Both the position numbers and the translations under genes were made by a program. Positions 27,345-36,612 of a stretch of 46,583 nucleotides of DNA are shown piece by piece; within the stretch, counting starts at the first letter, position 1; each line of letters starts with the position of its first letter. The notes under the pieces were generated by a model that was not told where the DNA came from, searched no databases, and saw only the letters and a list, made by a program, of their open reading frames with translations. Origin of the DNA: an uncultured Blautia sp. (GTDB lineage: Bacteria; Bacillota; Clostridia; Lachnospirales; Lachnospiraceae); assembly GCF_934424005.1 (NCBI RefSeq), contig NZ_CAKRXI010000026.1, positions 1 through 46,583 of the forward strand, given 5' to 3'.

Positions 27345-28625
27345 TTAAATTGCGTCCAGTGCCTGAGCGATATCTGCGATCAGGTCGTTTTTATCTTCAA
27401 GGCCGCAGGAGATACGGATCAGTCCGGCTGGAATTCCGGCAGCAGCGAGCTGCTCGTCATTCATCTGGCGGTGTGTGGAGGTTGCCGGGTTGAGGCAGCA
27501 GGTTCTTGCATCTGCCACATGTGTTTCAATTGCTGCAAGTTTCAGATTTTTCATGAATTTTTCAGCAGCAGCACGTCCACCCTTTAATTCAAAGGAAACA
27601 ACACCGCATCCACCGTTTGGCAGATATTTCTTTGCAGTTTCATAGTATTTGTTGGATGGAAGTGTCGGATAGTTTACGAATTCTACTTTGTCGTGTTTCT
27701 CAAGGAATTCTGCAACTGCCTGGCCATTTTCAACATGTCTTGGCATACGTACATGAAGTGATTCCAGTCCAAGGTTCAGAATAAATGCACTCTGTGGAGA
27801 CTGAGCGCAGCCGAGGTCTCTCATCAGCTGAGAAGTACATTTGGTGATGAAAGCGCCTTCTTTTCCAAATTTTTTAGCATAGGTAACTCCGTGATAAGAA
27901 TCATCCGGTGTGCAGAGTCCCGGGAATTTGTCTGCATGCGCCATCCAGTCAAATTTACCGCCATCGATGATCGCACCGCCGAGAGCTGCTCCGTGTCCGT
28001 CCATATACTTGGTTGTGGAATGTGTGACGATATCTGCGCCCCATTCGATCGGACGTAAGTTGACCGGTGTTGGGAAGGTATTATCTACGATGAGCGGCAC
28101 ACCGTGTGCGTGAGCTGCTTTTGCAAATTTCTCGATATCAAGAACAGTAAGTGCCGGATTGGCAATAGACTCACCGAAAACAGCTTTGGTATTTTCTTTG
28201 AAAGCTGCATTTAATTCTTCTTCTGTGCAGTCCGGGTCAACGAAGGTAACATCTACGCCCATTTTTTTCATTGTAACTGCAAGAAGGTTGTAGGTTCCGC
28301 CATAGATGGAAGAGGAGGAAACGATATGGCTGCCGGCTTCGCAGATATTGAAGACTGCGAAGAAGTTTGCTGCCTGTCCGGAAGAAGTCAGCATACCAGA
28401 GGTACCGCCTTCGAGAGCTGTGATCTTGGCTGCAACATAGTCGTTGGTAGGATTCTGTAATCTTGAATAGAAATATCCCTCAGCTTCAAGGTCAAAGAGC
28501 TTGCCCATGTCTTCGCTGGTATCATATTTGTAAGTGGTTGACTGAATGATCGGAATCTGACGTGGTTCACCGTTTCCTGGTGTGTAGCCTGCCTGCACGC
28601 ATTTTGTATTAATAGTATAGTCCAT
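27345..28625 (-). CDS. metY: O-acetylhomoserine sulfhydrylase (aminocarboxypropyltransferase)
   Basis: PLP-dependent enzyme of the Cys/Met metabolism family (426 aa, the usual length for the long MetY type). It makes homocysteine from O-acetylhomoserine and sulfide, cytosolic. The cofactor lysine is Lys206 in VTHSTTKYMDGHG. Other family blocks are YSRLQNPTNDYVAAKI, SSSIYGGTYNLL, LIVDNTFPTPVNLRPIEWGAD and the C-terminal ISCGLEDKNDLIADI. It is transcribed alone, converges on lacI across a shared terminator, and has only a weak ribosome binding site (AGGCAGG). A cystathionine gamma-synthase role is less likely because of the length and the VDNTFPTP-type motif. Confidence 0.92.
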   Translation of the reverse strand: MDYTINTKCVQAGYTPGNGEPRQIPIIQSTTYKYDTSEDMGKLFDLEAEGYFYSRLQNPTNDYVAAKITALEGGTSGMLTSSGQAANFFAVFNICEAGSHIVSSSSIYGGTYNLLAVTMKKMGVDVTFVDPDCTEEELNAAFKENTKAVFGESIANPALTVLDIEKFAKAAHAHGVPLIVDNTFPTPVNLRPIEWGADIVTHSTTKYMDGHGAALGGAIIDGGKFDWMAHADKFPGLCTPDDSYHGVTYAKKFGKEGAFITKCTSQLMRDLGCAQSPQSAFILNLGLESLHVRMPRHVENGQAVAEFLEKHDKVEFVNYPTLPSNKYYETAKKYLPNGGCGVVSFELKGGRAAAEKFMKNLKLAAIETHVADARTCCLNPATSTHRQMNDEQLAAAGIPAGLIRISCGLEDKNDLIADIAQALDAI

Positions 28626-28837
28626 GAATTTGCCTGCCTTTGTATAAATTGTAGTATCTTTATGTTATACTCTTTTTTGTTATATGTAAAGAAAAAATAC
28701 ATACTTGGTCGGTATGAGATGTAGATTATATACGCGGAAAATACAAGTCCTTTTATGCATGTAAAGAAAAATAAAGTGCAGAAAGGTCTTAATCGGTTTG
28801 AATTGAATGGATATATTGGGAATGAGGAGAAACATTT

Positions 28838-29362
28838 ATGGGACAACACAATAAAGAATTACACGAGAAATATGAATTCCGCAATATCAGACGGGATGAG
28901 ATTGAACAGGCAGTGAAAATTGAGGCAATCTGTTTTCCGCCAAATGAGGCTTGCACATATGAGCACATGGCACCACGAATCGAAAATGCACCGGATCTTT
29001 TTCTGGTGGCAGTGGACCGAAAAACTGGAAAGATGGCAGCTTTTCTGAATGGTCTGGCAACGAATCAGGAACATCTGACGGATGACTTTTTTACGGATGC
29101 TGACCAGCATGATCCGGCTGGTACAAATATTATGCTCCTTGGTCTGGATGTGCTTCCGGAGCACCAGCACCAGGGACTGGCAAGAGAACTGATGGAACAA
29201 TATAAGGAAAGAGAGCGTGCCCGGGGAAGAAAGAAACTGATCCTGACCTGCCTTCCGGATAAGGTTGAGATGTACAAGAAATTTGGCTTTAAAGACCATG
29301 GAATCAGCGATTCTGTGTGGGGCGGCGAAGCCTGGCATGAGATGGATATTGTGTTGGAGTAG
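28838..29362 (+). CDS. GNAT-family N-acetyltransferase
   Basis: A 174-residue acetyl-CoA-dependent acyltransferase. The central GNAT fold is visible: IRRDEIEQAVKIEAICFPPN at the N-terminus, MLLGLDVLPEHQHQGLAREL as beta4 and the acetyl-CoA pyrophosphate loop, and KFGFKDHGISDSVWGGEAWH near the end, where the C-terminal strand resembles arylalkylamine N-acetyltransferase-like members. The acceptor is unknown; small amines or antibiotics are typical. It is divergent from metY and lies upstream of pgi, which has its own promoter. The start follows GAGGAGAAACATTT. Confidence 0.88.
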   Translation: MGQHNKELHEKYEFRNIRRDEIEQAVKIEAICFPPNEACTYEHMAPRIENAPDLFLVAVDRKTGKMAAFLNGLATNQEHLTDDFFTDADQHDPAGTNIMLLGLDVLPEHQHQGLARELMEQYKERERARGRKKLILTCLPDKVEMYKKFGFKDHGISDSVWGGEAWHEMDIVLE

Positions 29363-29386
29363 AGTAAGATATCCTTTTTTGCAGAC

Positions 29387-29415
29387 TTGAATTTACCTTC
29401 GTTTGATATTATAAT
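29387..29415 (+). promoter_or_regulatory. Promoter of pgi
   Basis: TTGAAT (29387-29392), a 17-nt spacer, and a perfect TATAAT (29410-29415), 63 nt before the pgi start codon. Confidence 0.75.
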
Positions 29416-29477
29416 CAAAGAGATTGAAACGAATCCTGATACGCAGGAACATTTATTTAAAGAGGAGGAATCTTATT

Positions 29478-31058
29478 ATGATTACCTGGAACAACCTGGA
29501 TACTCTTGAATCTTTCAAAGAGCTTGCAAATGTAAAGAAAGTAAACCTTGCAGAAGCTATGACCGGAGAGAATGGTGCAGAACGTGTAAAGAATTACAGT
29601 GTACCGATGGCAGCAGATCTTGTATATAACTACGCTGCGAAGCAGGTAGATGATGAAGTGCTGGAAGGTCTTAAAAAACTGGCAAAAGAAGCACAGCTTA
29701 CTGAAAAATACGCAGCTCTTTATAATGGAGAAGTGATCAACACAGGTGAAAAACGTCTTGTTCTTCATCAGCTGACACGTGGGCAGCTTGGTGATACTGT
29801 TACAGCTGACGGTGTTGACAAACGTGCTTTCTATGTAGAACAGCAGCAGAAGATCGCTGACTTTGCCAATAAAGTACATGCAGGTGAGATTACAAACGCA
29901 GCGGGAGAAAAATTCACAACTGTTGTTCAGATCGGTATCGGCGGAAGTGACCTTGGCCCTCGTGCTATGTATCTTGCTCTTGAAAACTGGGCAAAGAAAA
30001 ATGATAAATTCAAAATGGAAGCAAAATTCATCAGCAACGTAGATCCGGACGATGCAGCAGCAGTTCTGAATTCTATTGATGTTGCACATTCCATTTTTGT
30101 ACTGGTTTCCAAATCAGGTACAACTCTTGAGACTCTGACAAACGAATCTTTTGTAAAAGATGCTCTGAAAAATGCAGGTCTGGATGCTTCCAAGCATATG
30201 ATCGCTGTTACAAGTGAGACATCTCCGCTTGCAAAGAGTGATGATTACCTTGCAGCATTCTTCATGGATGACTATATCGGTGGACGTTATTCTTCTACAT
30301 CTGCAGTTGGTGGTGCTGTATTATCTCTGGCATTCGGACCGGAAGTATTTGCAGAATTCCTTGAAGGTGCAGCAGAGGAAGACAAGCTTGCAAAGAATGA
30401 AGATGTTCTGCAGAACCCGGCTATGCTGGATGCACTGATCGGCGTATATGAAAGAAATATTCTTGGATATCCAAGCACAGCTGTTCTTCCATATTCACAG
30501 GCACTGAGCCGTTTCCCAGCACATTTACAGCAGCTTGACATGGAATCTAACGGAAAATCTGTAAACCGTTTTGGTGAGCCTGTAGATTACGTAACAGGAC
30601 CGGTAATCTTCGGAGAACCAGGAACAAACGGACAGCATTCCTTCTATCAGCTCCTGCATCAGGGAACAGACATCGTACCGCTTCAGTTTATCGGATTTAA
30701 GAACAACCAGATGGGTACAGATGTAGTGATCCAGGACAGCACAAGCCAGCAGAAACTCTGTGCAAACGTAGCAGCTCAGATCGTTGCATTTGCATGCGGT
30801 AAAGCAGATGACAATCGCAATAAGAACTTCGAAGGCGGACGTCCGTCCAGCATCATCATCGGTGACCAGGTAAATCCTGCAAGCCTTGGTGCACTCCTTG
30901 CACACTTCGAAAATAAAGTTATGTTCCAGGGATTCCTGTGGAATGTAAACAGCTTTGACCAGGAAGGCGTTCAGCTTGGTAAAGTCCTTGCAAAACGTGT
31001 TCTTGCACATGAGACAGACGGAGCACTGAAAGTATTCAGCGACCTTCTGAATATCTGA
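29478..31058 (+). CDS. pgi: Glucose-6-phosphate isomerase
   Basis: Interconverts glucose 6-phosphate and fructose 6-phosphate in glycolysis, cytosolic. It is 526 aa from ATG 29478, which has AGGAGG 9 nt upstream; an in-frame ATG at 29424 lies almost on the -10 box and is rejected. Family signatures seen are VVQIGIGGSDLGPRAMYLAL, FVLVSKSGTTLETLTNESFV (phosphate-binding serines), DYIGGRYSSTSAVGGAVLSL, NGQHSFYQLLHQG and FLWNVNSFDQEGVQLGK. Its length is close to the longer PGI type. It is monocistronic with its own strong promoter and has a stem-loop about 30 nt after the stop. Confidence 0.96.
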   Translation: MITWNNLDTLESFKELANVKKVNLAEAMTGENGAERVKNYSVPMAADLVYNYAAKQVDDEVLEGLKKLAKEAQLTEKYAALYNGEVINTGEKRLVLHQLTRGQLGDTVTADGVDKRAFYVEQQQKIADFANKVHAGEITNAAGEKFTTVVQIGIGGSDLGPRAMYLALENWAKKNDKFKMEAKFISNVDPDDAAAVLNSIDVAHSIFVLVSKSGTTLETLTNESFVKDALKNAGLDASKHMIAVTSETSPLAKSDDYLAAFFMDDYIGGRYSSTSAVGGAVLSLAFGPEVFAEFLEGAAEEDKLAKNEDVLQNPAMLDALIGVYERNILGYPSTAVLPYSQALSRFPAHLQQLDMESNGKSVNRFGEPVDYVTGPVIFGEPGTNGQHSFYQLLHQGTDIVPLQFIGFKNNQMGTDVVIQDSTSQQKLCANVAAQIVAFACGKADDNRNKNFEGGRPSSIIIGDQVNPASLGALLAHFENKVMFQGFLWNVNSFDQEGVQLGKVLAKRVLAHETDGALKVFSDLLNI

Positions 31059-31089
31059 TCTTGAAATTAGATTAATTATGAAATGATAT

Positions 31090-31131
31090 AAGCCCTTCAT
31101 TTACAGATGAGATTCTGCAAGTGAGGGGCTT
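31090..31131. terminator. Stem-loop between pgi and the Bce-like permease gene
   Basis: AAGCCCTTCATTT pairs with AAGTGAGGGGCTT (two G-T pairs), then after one mismatch CAG pairs with CTG around an 8-nt loop. The following T-run is weak, but the position between convergent genes supports a terminator role. Confidence 0.6.
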
Positions 31132-31144
31132 ACTTTATATGTTG

Positions 31145-33169
31145 TTATCTCCGTTCTACGATATGATAATACGATTTTGCGGTCATAAGATAGATCAGGC
31201 CATATACCAGTGCAAAGATCAGCACCGTACCGGCGGTACAGCCGATGAACAATCTGGTATTTGTCATGCCGAACAGCAGGAGCATCCGGCGGATCAGTGG
31301 AAATGCCATGGAAATATGAAGCATTGCCATGAGAAGCGGAAGGAAAAATACCATCAGGATCTGACGTCGGATTGAGCTTTTGACTTCGCGATGGCTCAGT
31401 CCTACTTTCTGCATGATCTCAAAACGATTCTGGTCTTCGTATCCTTCCGAGATCTGTTTGTAGTAGATGATCATCGCTGTACCGAGAAGGAAAAGTGATC
31501 CGAGGAAAATTCCGATGAACAGAAGGGAACCGTTATCTGCGTAGTAGGAATCGTATTCCTGTGCACGGATGCCGGAAGTGATCCAGGAGTTATCCGACAG
31601 CTGTCCATTATCTTGCAGAGCTTTTATTGCATCCAGTACCGGTGTACCGTAAGCAATTTTTGTCTCATCGGAGCCTGTGATATTCAGACCAAGATGAACG
31701 GTCAGATCCTGTCCGGCTGGGGTAGCTGAGGTATTCTTATACATTTCTGTTCGCATCTCATCAAACTTCTCGAAATCCGAATCTGTGACAACAAACACAG
31801 CATTTCCGTAGACGATATCATGACCACAGGTCAGAGGAGAATCATCCAGCCATTTTTTTACAGTAAAGACAGAATCATTGACTGTGAGAGAGTCCGATTT
31901 TTCAGTCATCTTTGAAGCCCATGCAAGGATTTCTCCATCCTGCAAGGCAGAATCTGTTCCGGTAAGTTTCTCATATTCAGATTTCCGTAGAAGGGAAAGG
32001 GTCAGTACAGAACCGGAATCACTTAAGGCGTTTGGCTCTGCAATTTGAATCTGTCCATGATCTATATGACTGATGATCGTCAGATAAATTTCTTCTGCTT
32101 TTTTAGCTACAGGGACTTTGTTATCGGAAATTGCTTTTTCAAAGGTTTCTATTGCAGTCTGACATTCCTCTTTACTGACACCGGTAATGGAGATATCGGT
32201 ATCGTATGGGTAACGGTTTACCATAATGTCATTCATACCGAAATAAATGGATACTGTCATAGAAATCATCAGCAAAACTCCGGTACTTAAGATACAGATG
32301 CTGGCCAGGCCGATGGCATTCTGTTTCATTCTATAAAGCATACCGGAAATACTAATAAAGTTTCCTGTTCTGTAGTAAAAGCTTTTTCTGCGGTGAAGAA
32401 ACTTCAGAATTACAATACTGCCTGCAGTAAAAAGCAGATAGGTTCCTGCCATAACAAGGATTACGGCAAGCAGGAAGATTGTGATTGCTTTAATTGGTGA
32501 TTCTGTTGTGATGGCAAGGTAATAACCGATACCAAGACAGATAAAACCAAGCAGTGCCATAAGCCATTTTGCTTTCGGCTCTCTTTCTCCCGTGTTGTTG
32601 CCACGAAGTAATTCTACCGGACGGCTTAAATGAATCCTTCTGAGATTCAGAAGAAGGATCAATAGGAAAATGGCACCGAACATCAGAAGACAAGTAATAA
32701 TTCCCTTTGTGGAAATATAAAATCCAAGTACTGCCGGAATATGCAGCAGTCTCAGAAGAAGGAGAAGTGACAGTTTACTGGCAAGGATTCCGATTGCGAT
32801 TCCACCAGTGAGGGAAAGGATCGTTGTAAAAATCGTTTCCAGTAACAGTACAATGCCGATATGATTTCTTTCCAGTCCAAGAATATTGTAAAGTCCGATT
32901 TCTTTCTGCCTTCTCTTCATCAGGAAACTGTTACTGTAGATCAGAAAGATCACACAGAAGATCACAACAACAACTTCTCCTGTAGAGAGAATCATTCGTA
33001 CTTCTGCGGCATGGCGAACAGCCTGATCCAGCGTTGGACAGTCGCGTAAAAATTCCATCATATAGATCATGGCGATGCAGAAGATACAGGTGATCATGTA
33101 AGGAATGTAGGTGCTTTTATTGTTGCGGATGTTCTGAACTGCCAGTTTTGAGAAGATTCCTTTACGCAT
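31145..33169 (-). CDS. BceB-type ABC transporter permease (FtsX family)
   Basis: A 674-residue membrane protein of the peptide-antibiotic resistance type. Topology by eye is ten hydrophobic segments: one near the N-terminus, groups at about 55-310, then an extracellular domain of about 200 residues (about 330-545), and a final group of three near 560-670. The FtsX-type loops SFLMKRRQKEIGLYNILGLE and EDQNRFEIMQKVGLSHREVK are present. ATG 33169 is preferred over GTG 33178 because AGGCGGTG lies upstream; it overlaps the ATPase gene by 8 nt. It forms with that ATPase a Bce-like module for sensing and removing cell-wall-active peptides (bacitracin, lantibiotics), inferred from family and from the neighbouring kinase. 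Confidence 0.9.
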   Translation of the reverse strand: MRKGIFSKLAVQNIRNNKSTYIPYMITCIFCIAMIYMMEFLRDCPTLDQAVRHAAEVRMILSTGEVVVVIFCVIFLIYSNSFLMKRRQKEIGLYNILGLERNHIGIVLLLETIFTTILSLTGGIAIGILASKLSLLLLLRLLHIPAVLGFYISTKGIITCLLMFGAIFLLILLLNLRRIHLSRPVELLRGNNTGEREPKAKWLMALLGFICLGIGYYLAITTESPIKAITIFLLAVILVMAGTYLLFTAGSIVILKFLHRRKSFYYRTGNFISISGMLYRMKQNAIGLASICILSTGVLLMISMTVSIYFGMNDIMVNRYPYDTDISITGVSKEECQTAIETFEKAISDNKVPVAKKAEEIYLTIISHIDHGQIQIAEPNALSDSGSVLTLSLLRKSEYEKLTGTDSALQDGEILAWASKMTEKSDSLTVNDSVFTVKKWLDDSPLTCGHDIVYGNAVFVVTDSDFEKFDEMRTEMYKNTSATPAGQDLTVHLGLNITGSDETKIAYGTPVLDAIKALQDNGQLSDNSWITSGIRAQEYDSYYADNGSLLFIGIFLGSLFLLGTAMIIYYKQISEGYEDQNRFEIMQKVGLSHREVKSSIRRQILMVFFLPLLMAMLHISMAFPLIRRMLLLFGMTNTRLFIGCTAGTVLIFALVYGLIYLMTAKSYYHIVERR

Positions 33170-33929
33170 GATATTCACCGCCTGTCGTCAGTATGGTAAG
33201 CGTATCGGCAATCATCTGATACATTTCCTGGCGGGATTTACTGCTCTTATAAATCTGATGAAAAACTTCTCCATCTTTAATAAAAAGGACTCTGGATGCA
33301 TGGCTGGCAGCCTGTGCACTGTGCGTGACCATCAGAATCGTCTGTCCTTCGTCATTGATCTCGCCAAACATGGAAAGCAGTGCAGATGCTGCTTTTGAAT
33401 CGAGGGCTCCTGTGGGCTCATCAGCAAGAATCAGCTTCGGGTCTGTGATCAGAGCTCTGGCAACCGCTGCACGCTGTTTCTGTCCACCGGAAACTTCATA
33501 AGGATATTTATCCAGAAGTTCTGTGATACACAGTGCCTGTGCAATCGGGCGGATCTTCTGTTCCATTTCCCGGTAATCTTCGCCGGCAAGGACGAGTGGA
33601 AGATAAATATTATCTCTTAAAGAGAAGGTATCCAGCAGATTAAAATCCTGAAAAACAAAGCCAAGGTTTTTTCTTCGGAAAGCCGAGATTTCTTTTTCTG
33701 TAAGATGTACGATATTTTTTCCTTCGAGGAGAACTTCTCCGGAAGTCGGGCGGTCGAGAGATGCCAGTATGTTGAGGAGGGTAGTCTTTCCGGAACCGGA
33801 TTCTCCCATGATTGCAACAAATTCCCCTTTTTCTACAGAAAAAGTGACATTGGAGAGTGCCTGCACTTTGTTTCCTCCGAAACGGGTGCTGTATATTTTT
33901 TTGATATTAGTTACTTCTAGTAAAGCCAT
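33162..33929 (-). CDS. BceA-type ABC transporter ATPase
   Basis: A 255-residue ATPase of the MacB/LolD/BceA group. Walker A is G42-ESGSGKT-T50, the Q-loop is [16 protein letters not shown], the ABC signature is [17 protein letters not shown], Walker B is [13 protein letters not shown], and the H-loop is [14 protein letters not shown]. It energises the permease encoded just downstream (8-nt overlap). AAGGAG lies 8 nt before the ATG. A terminator and about 85 nt separate it from the kinase gene, so the transporter has its own promoter; upstream lies an inverted repeat GCTTC-GATGGCA-GAAGC that could be a response-regulator site and a TATACT -10 box. Confidence 0.95.
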   Translation of the reverse strand: MALLEVTNIKKIYSTRFGGNKVQALSNVTFSVEKGEFVAIMGESGSGKTTLLNILASLDRPTSGEVLLEGKNIVHLTEKEISAFRRKNLGFVFQDFNLLDTFSLRDNIYLPLVLAGEDYREMEQKIRPIAQALCITELLDKYPYEVSGGQKQRAAVARALITDPKLILADEPTGALDSKAASALLSMFGEINDEGQTILMVTHSAQAASHASRVLFIKDGEVFHQIYKSSKSRQEMYQMIADTLTILTTGGEYHA

Positions 33930-34014
33930 AACCGGGGCTCCTTTCTTTTTTATTGATAAGGTAAGTATAGAAATCTTTCCCGGCTTCTGCCATCGAAGCA
34001 GGTTACAATATACG

Positions 34015-34038
34015 AAAAAACCTTACATTTCTGTAAGG
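34015..34038 (-). terminator. Intrinsic terminator of the two-component system
   Basis: CCTTACA pairs with TGTAAGG around GAAA on the minus strand, followed by six T. It lies about 40 nt after the kinase stop and before the transporter genes. Confidence 0.85.
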
Positions 34039-34078
34039 TCGTTTCGAATGGAGGCATAAACTCCTCGGATATTTCTAA

Positions 34079-35119
34079 TTAATACATGGTCAGGACATTC
34101 TGGGAAAATTCCAGGAATACTTTTGTTCCTTTGCCTTCTTCGGAAGTTACATAGATGCGATGACCGAGACGTTTCATGATCTTCTTGCTGAGATACAGAC
34201 CGATACCGGTTGCACGGTTGTTTTCACGCCCGTTGACTCCGGTGTAGCCTTTTTCGAAGATACGTGGAAGATCTTCCTTGCGGATACCGATGCCGGTATC
34301 TTCGATTATAAGTGTAACGGGAGATGGGCTTATCATGTTTGAAACATCCTCTGTATTTTGTGAGTTACCGGGGACATCTTTCAAAGAAATACGAATCCCG
34401 CCGGTACGGGTGTATTTGAGTGCGTTTGACAAAATTTGTCCAATTACAAAACCAAGCCATTTTTCATCGGTCAGGACATTCTCTGAAATTCCTTCATAAG
34501 TCAGAGACAGTTTTTTTGAAATAAAGATTCCGGCATATTTATGTATCTGTTCACGGATGATCGAATCAAGGGCACAGCGTGAAAGTTTCAGATCCGAGGA
34601 CATATCTTCTGTGCGCAGATAACCCAGAACCATTTCTACATACTGTTCAATCTTAAAAAGTTCAGTGAGAGCTTCTTTATTCACTGTCGGATTTTCCTGA
34701 AGGAGCAGACGCAGAGCAAAAATTGGTGTCTTGATCTGGTGAGCCCACATCGTGTAATAATCAGTCATTTCTTCCAGTGTCTTCTGGTTAGCAGTTTCAG
34801 CATCTATTCGCATTCGGTTCAGGCTGTGCATGATCTCCTGCTGAAGAGCATCGGCTTCGTTGGAAGGAGCATCCATACGGGATAGATTAATATCCGGTGC
34901 TGCAGAGATAATCTGAAGATTATGAATGTTCTTCTGGTAGTTATGAAAGCCGAAAGCACACGTACCAAGCCCGGTCAGAATCCAGAGGACCGCAATGTAC
35001 AGAATGGGTTCCAGTGGAAGTTGGTACAGAAGGAAGATCATTCCTGTAAGTATCGTCGGAAAAAGCATCAGTAAGATTTGTAGTTTTATTTTGTTCAGAT
35101 AATCCAGAAATAATTTCAT
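34079..35119 (-). CDS. BceS-type intramembrane-sensing histidine kinase
   Basis: A histidine kinase of about 346 aa. The N-terminus has two membrane segments with a very short outside loop (LQILLMLFPTILTGMIFLLY and ILYIAVLWILTGLGTCAFGF), the hallmark of intramembrane-sensing kinases that take their signal from a partner ABC transporter. The H-box is MWAHQIKTPIFALR with His127, the N-box is IGQILSNALKYT, and the G-boxes are DTGIGIRKEDLPRIFEKGYT and ATGIGLYLSK. ATG 35119 is chosen because AAGGA lies 7 nt upstream; longer in-frame starts at 35134 and 35176 lack a ribosome binding site. It is encoded 40 nt after its response regulator. Confidence 0.9.
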   Translation of the reverse strand: MKLFLDYLNKIKLQILLMLFPTILTGMIFLLYQLPLEPILYIAVLWILTGLGTCAFGFHNYQKNIHNLQIISAAPDINLSRMDAPSNEADALQQEIMHSLNRMRIDAETANQKTLEEMTDYYTMWAHQIKTPIFALRLLLQENPTVNKEALTELFKIEQYVEMVLGYLRTEDMSSDLKLSRCALDSIIREQIHKYAGIFISKKLSLTYEGISENVLTDEKWLGFVIGQILSNALKYTRTGGIRISLKDVPGNSQNTEDVSNMISPSPVTLIIEDTGIGIRKEDLPRIFEKGYTGVNGRENNRATGIGLYLSKKIMKRLGHRIYVTSEEGKGTKVFLEFSQNVLTMY

Positions 35120-35159
35120 AAAGTAATCCTTCATAGGGTGAGTGCTTTTAAGTTGCACA

Positions 35160-35828
35160 TTATACCATGTATCCAAGTCCTTTTTTGGTGATGATAAAGT
35201 CTTTCAGCCCTTCCCCTTCCAGTTTTTTGCGCAGACGGGTGATATTTACGGTCAGGGTATTGTCGTCAACAAAGCTGTCACTTTCCCAGAGCTTTGTCAT
35301 AATGGCATCTCTGGAGACTGCTTTTCCGGCATGTTCCAGAAGTATCTCCAGAATGCGGAGTTCGTTTTTCGTAAGGTCAATATCATGACCGTTCCAGGTC
35401 AGGGTACAGCGGGAAGGATTCAGGACAGCACCCTTATGTTCAAGGACATTTCCCGGAGTTCCGAAGGAATAGGTACGGCGCAGGATTGCCTGAATCTTGG
35501 CAGTCAGCACATCCAGATCAAATGGTTTTGCAATAAAATCGTCTGCACCACGGCTCATTGCCATGACCATATTCATATTGTCAGATGCAGAGGAAATAAA
35601 GATGATCGGTACCTGGGAAATCCGACGAATCTCCTCACACCAGTGAAAACCGTTATAAAAAGGCAGTTTCAGATCCAGCAGGACAAGCTGCGGATCTCTG
35701 TGAGCAAATTCCTGTATGATATTGGAAAAATCTTCTGCGCAGGAGACATCATATCCCCAGGAACAGAGATTCTTTTTCAGAAGGTTGGCGATGATCTCAT
35801 CATCTTCTACGATGAAAATACGGTACAT
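35160..35828 (-). CDS. BceR-type response regulator (OmpR family)
   Basis: A 222-residue DNA-binding response regulator. The receiver domain has acidic pocket E8-D9-D10 and phosphoacceptor D52 (VLLDLKLP), with conserved Ser and Lys in the later FISSASDN and GADDFIAKPFD. The winged-helix effector covers about 125-222 (LTWNGHDIDLTKNELRILEI; VDDNTLTVNITRLRKKLE). It is first in the regulator-kinase operon and presumably activates the downstream ABC transporter on exposure to peptide antibiotics, as known for BceRS-BceAB. AAAGGA precedes the ATG. Confidence 0.95.
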   Translation of the reverse strand: MYRIFIVEDDEIIANLLKKNLCSWGYDVSCAEDFSNIIQEFAHRDPQLVLLDLKLPFYNGFHWCEEIRRISQVPIIFISSASDNMNMVMAMSRGADDFIAKPFDLDVLTAKIQAILRRTYSFGTPGNVLEHKGAVLNPSRCTLTWNGHDIDLTKNELRILEILLEHAGKAVSRDAIMTKLWESDSFVDDNTLTVNITRLRKKLEGEGLKDFIITKKGLGYMV

Positions 35829-35864
35829 GGGCAGTCCTTTCTGGTAAAATTGTATTTTATGCTA

Positions 35865-35892
35865 ATCATAACATGTCTTTGAAAGATTGCAA
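35865..35892 (-). promoter_or_regulatory. Promoter of the response regulator operon
   Basis: Minus-strand TTGCAA (35892-35887) and TATGAT (35870-35865) with a 16-nt spacer, about 37 nt before the start codon. Confidence 0.5.
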
Positions 35893-35982
35893 CAAAATTC
35901 ACTTTGTGGCATTATAATAGAAGGAAATTATTTGATGTGTATAATAGAAGACTATGAATAACAACAGAAGGGAGATTTTAAT

Positions 35983-36459
35983 ATGGATCTGGTGAAAGAA
36001 GCAATCCTCCTTGGATTTTCGGGAGCTGCTGTTATGGACACAGCAGAATTGGTTTTTGTTCCAGAGTACAGGACATTTTGTGAAGAAAATCTGTGTGGCT
36101 GTTATAATGTAAATCCGGCCTGTCCTCCGGAGAGCGGAACAGCAGAAGAGATGAAACAACGTGCACTACAGTATGAAAAGACGCTGGTGCTGCAGACCAT
36201 GCAGGAAGACATGCATGATTCTGCACAGTACAAGAAGGACAAGTTACTGCAGAACAAAATGACTGAAGAACTTGCAGAGAAGATGAAAGCAGAGGGCAAA
36301 ACAGATATCCTGATCATGAGTGCCGGACCGTACAAGCATAATTCCTGTATGTCTGCATATTGTGTAGATGCGCAGAAAATGGCAGATGCAGCCGGGATGC
36401 TCTGCTGGACAGATGACGGAATGGTGCGGTATTTTTCACAGATTCTGTTTCATGAATAA
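35983..36459 (+). CDS. DUF2284 metal-binding protein
   Basis: A 158-residue cysteine-rich cytosolic protein of the DUF2284 family. It has the N-terminal cysteine block CEENLCGCYNVNPACPP, which resembles a metal or iron-sulfur site, and a C-terminal block NSCMSAYCVDAQKMADAAGM with further cysteines. The middle segment MKQRALQYEKTLVLQTMQ is helical. Members are found in anaerobes and their function is not established. The start follows AGAAGGGAGATTTTAAT. A TATAAT at 35913-35918 may be its -10 box, but no clear -35 is seen. It is probably transcribed alone or with the gene that begins 153 nt later. Confidence 0.8.
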   Translation: MDLVKEAILLGFSGAAVMDTAELVFVPEYRTFCEENLCGCYNVNPACPPESGTAEEMKQRALQYEKTLVLQTMQEDMHDSAQYKKDKLLQNKMTEELAEKMKAEGKTDILIMSAGPYKHNSCMSAYCVDAQKMADAAGMLCWTDDGMVRYFSQILFHE

Positions 36460-36530
36460 AAGAATTTTCAAAAAGATTTCACAGGTAATATTTTACCGTA
36501 AATCAAATTGTATTACGAATGCGGATGTGG

Positions 36531-36581
36531 TAAAATCAGTATCAGAAAATTTGATTTTATAAATCCAGGTAGAAAGCCTGG
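36531..36581 (+). promoter_or_regulatory. Two consecutive leader hairpins before the mutarotase-like gene
   Basis: TAAAATCA (36531-36538) mirrors TGATTTTA (36552-36559), and CCAGG (36565-36569) mirrors CCTGG (36577-36581). Both lie directly upstream of the AGGAGG at 36598-36603. They do not match a riboswitch class I can recall. Confidence 0.35.
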
Positions 36582-36612
36582 TGCAAACACATATGACAGG
36601 AGGCCTTTTATA

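Noticed and set aside
29424..29477. Upstream ATG for pgi adding 18 residues
   Set aside because: It lies about 9 nt after the -10 box, at or near the predicted transcription start; ATG 29478 has AGGAGG and matches family length.
29457..30089. 210-codon antisense frame within pgi
   Set aside because: Fully opposite the conserved N-terminal half of glucose-6-phosphate isomerase and without protein family features.
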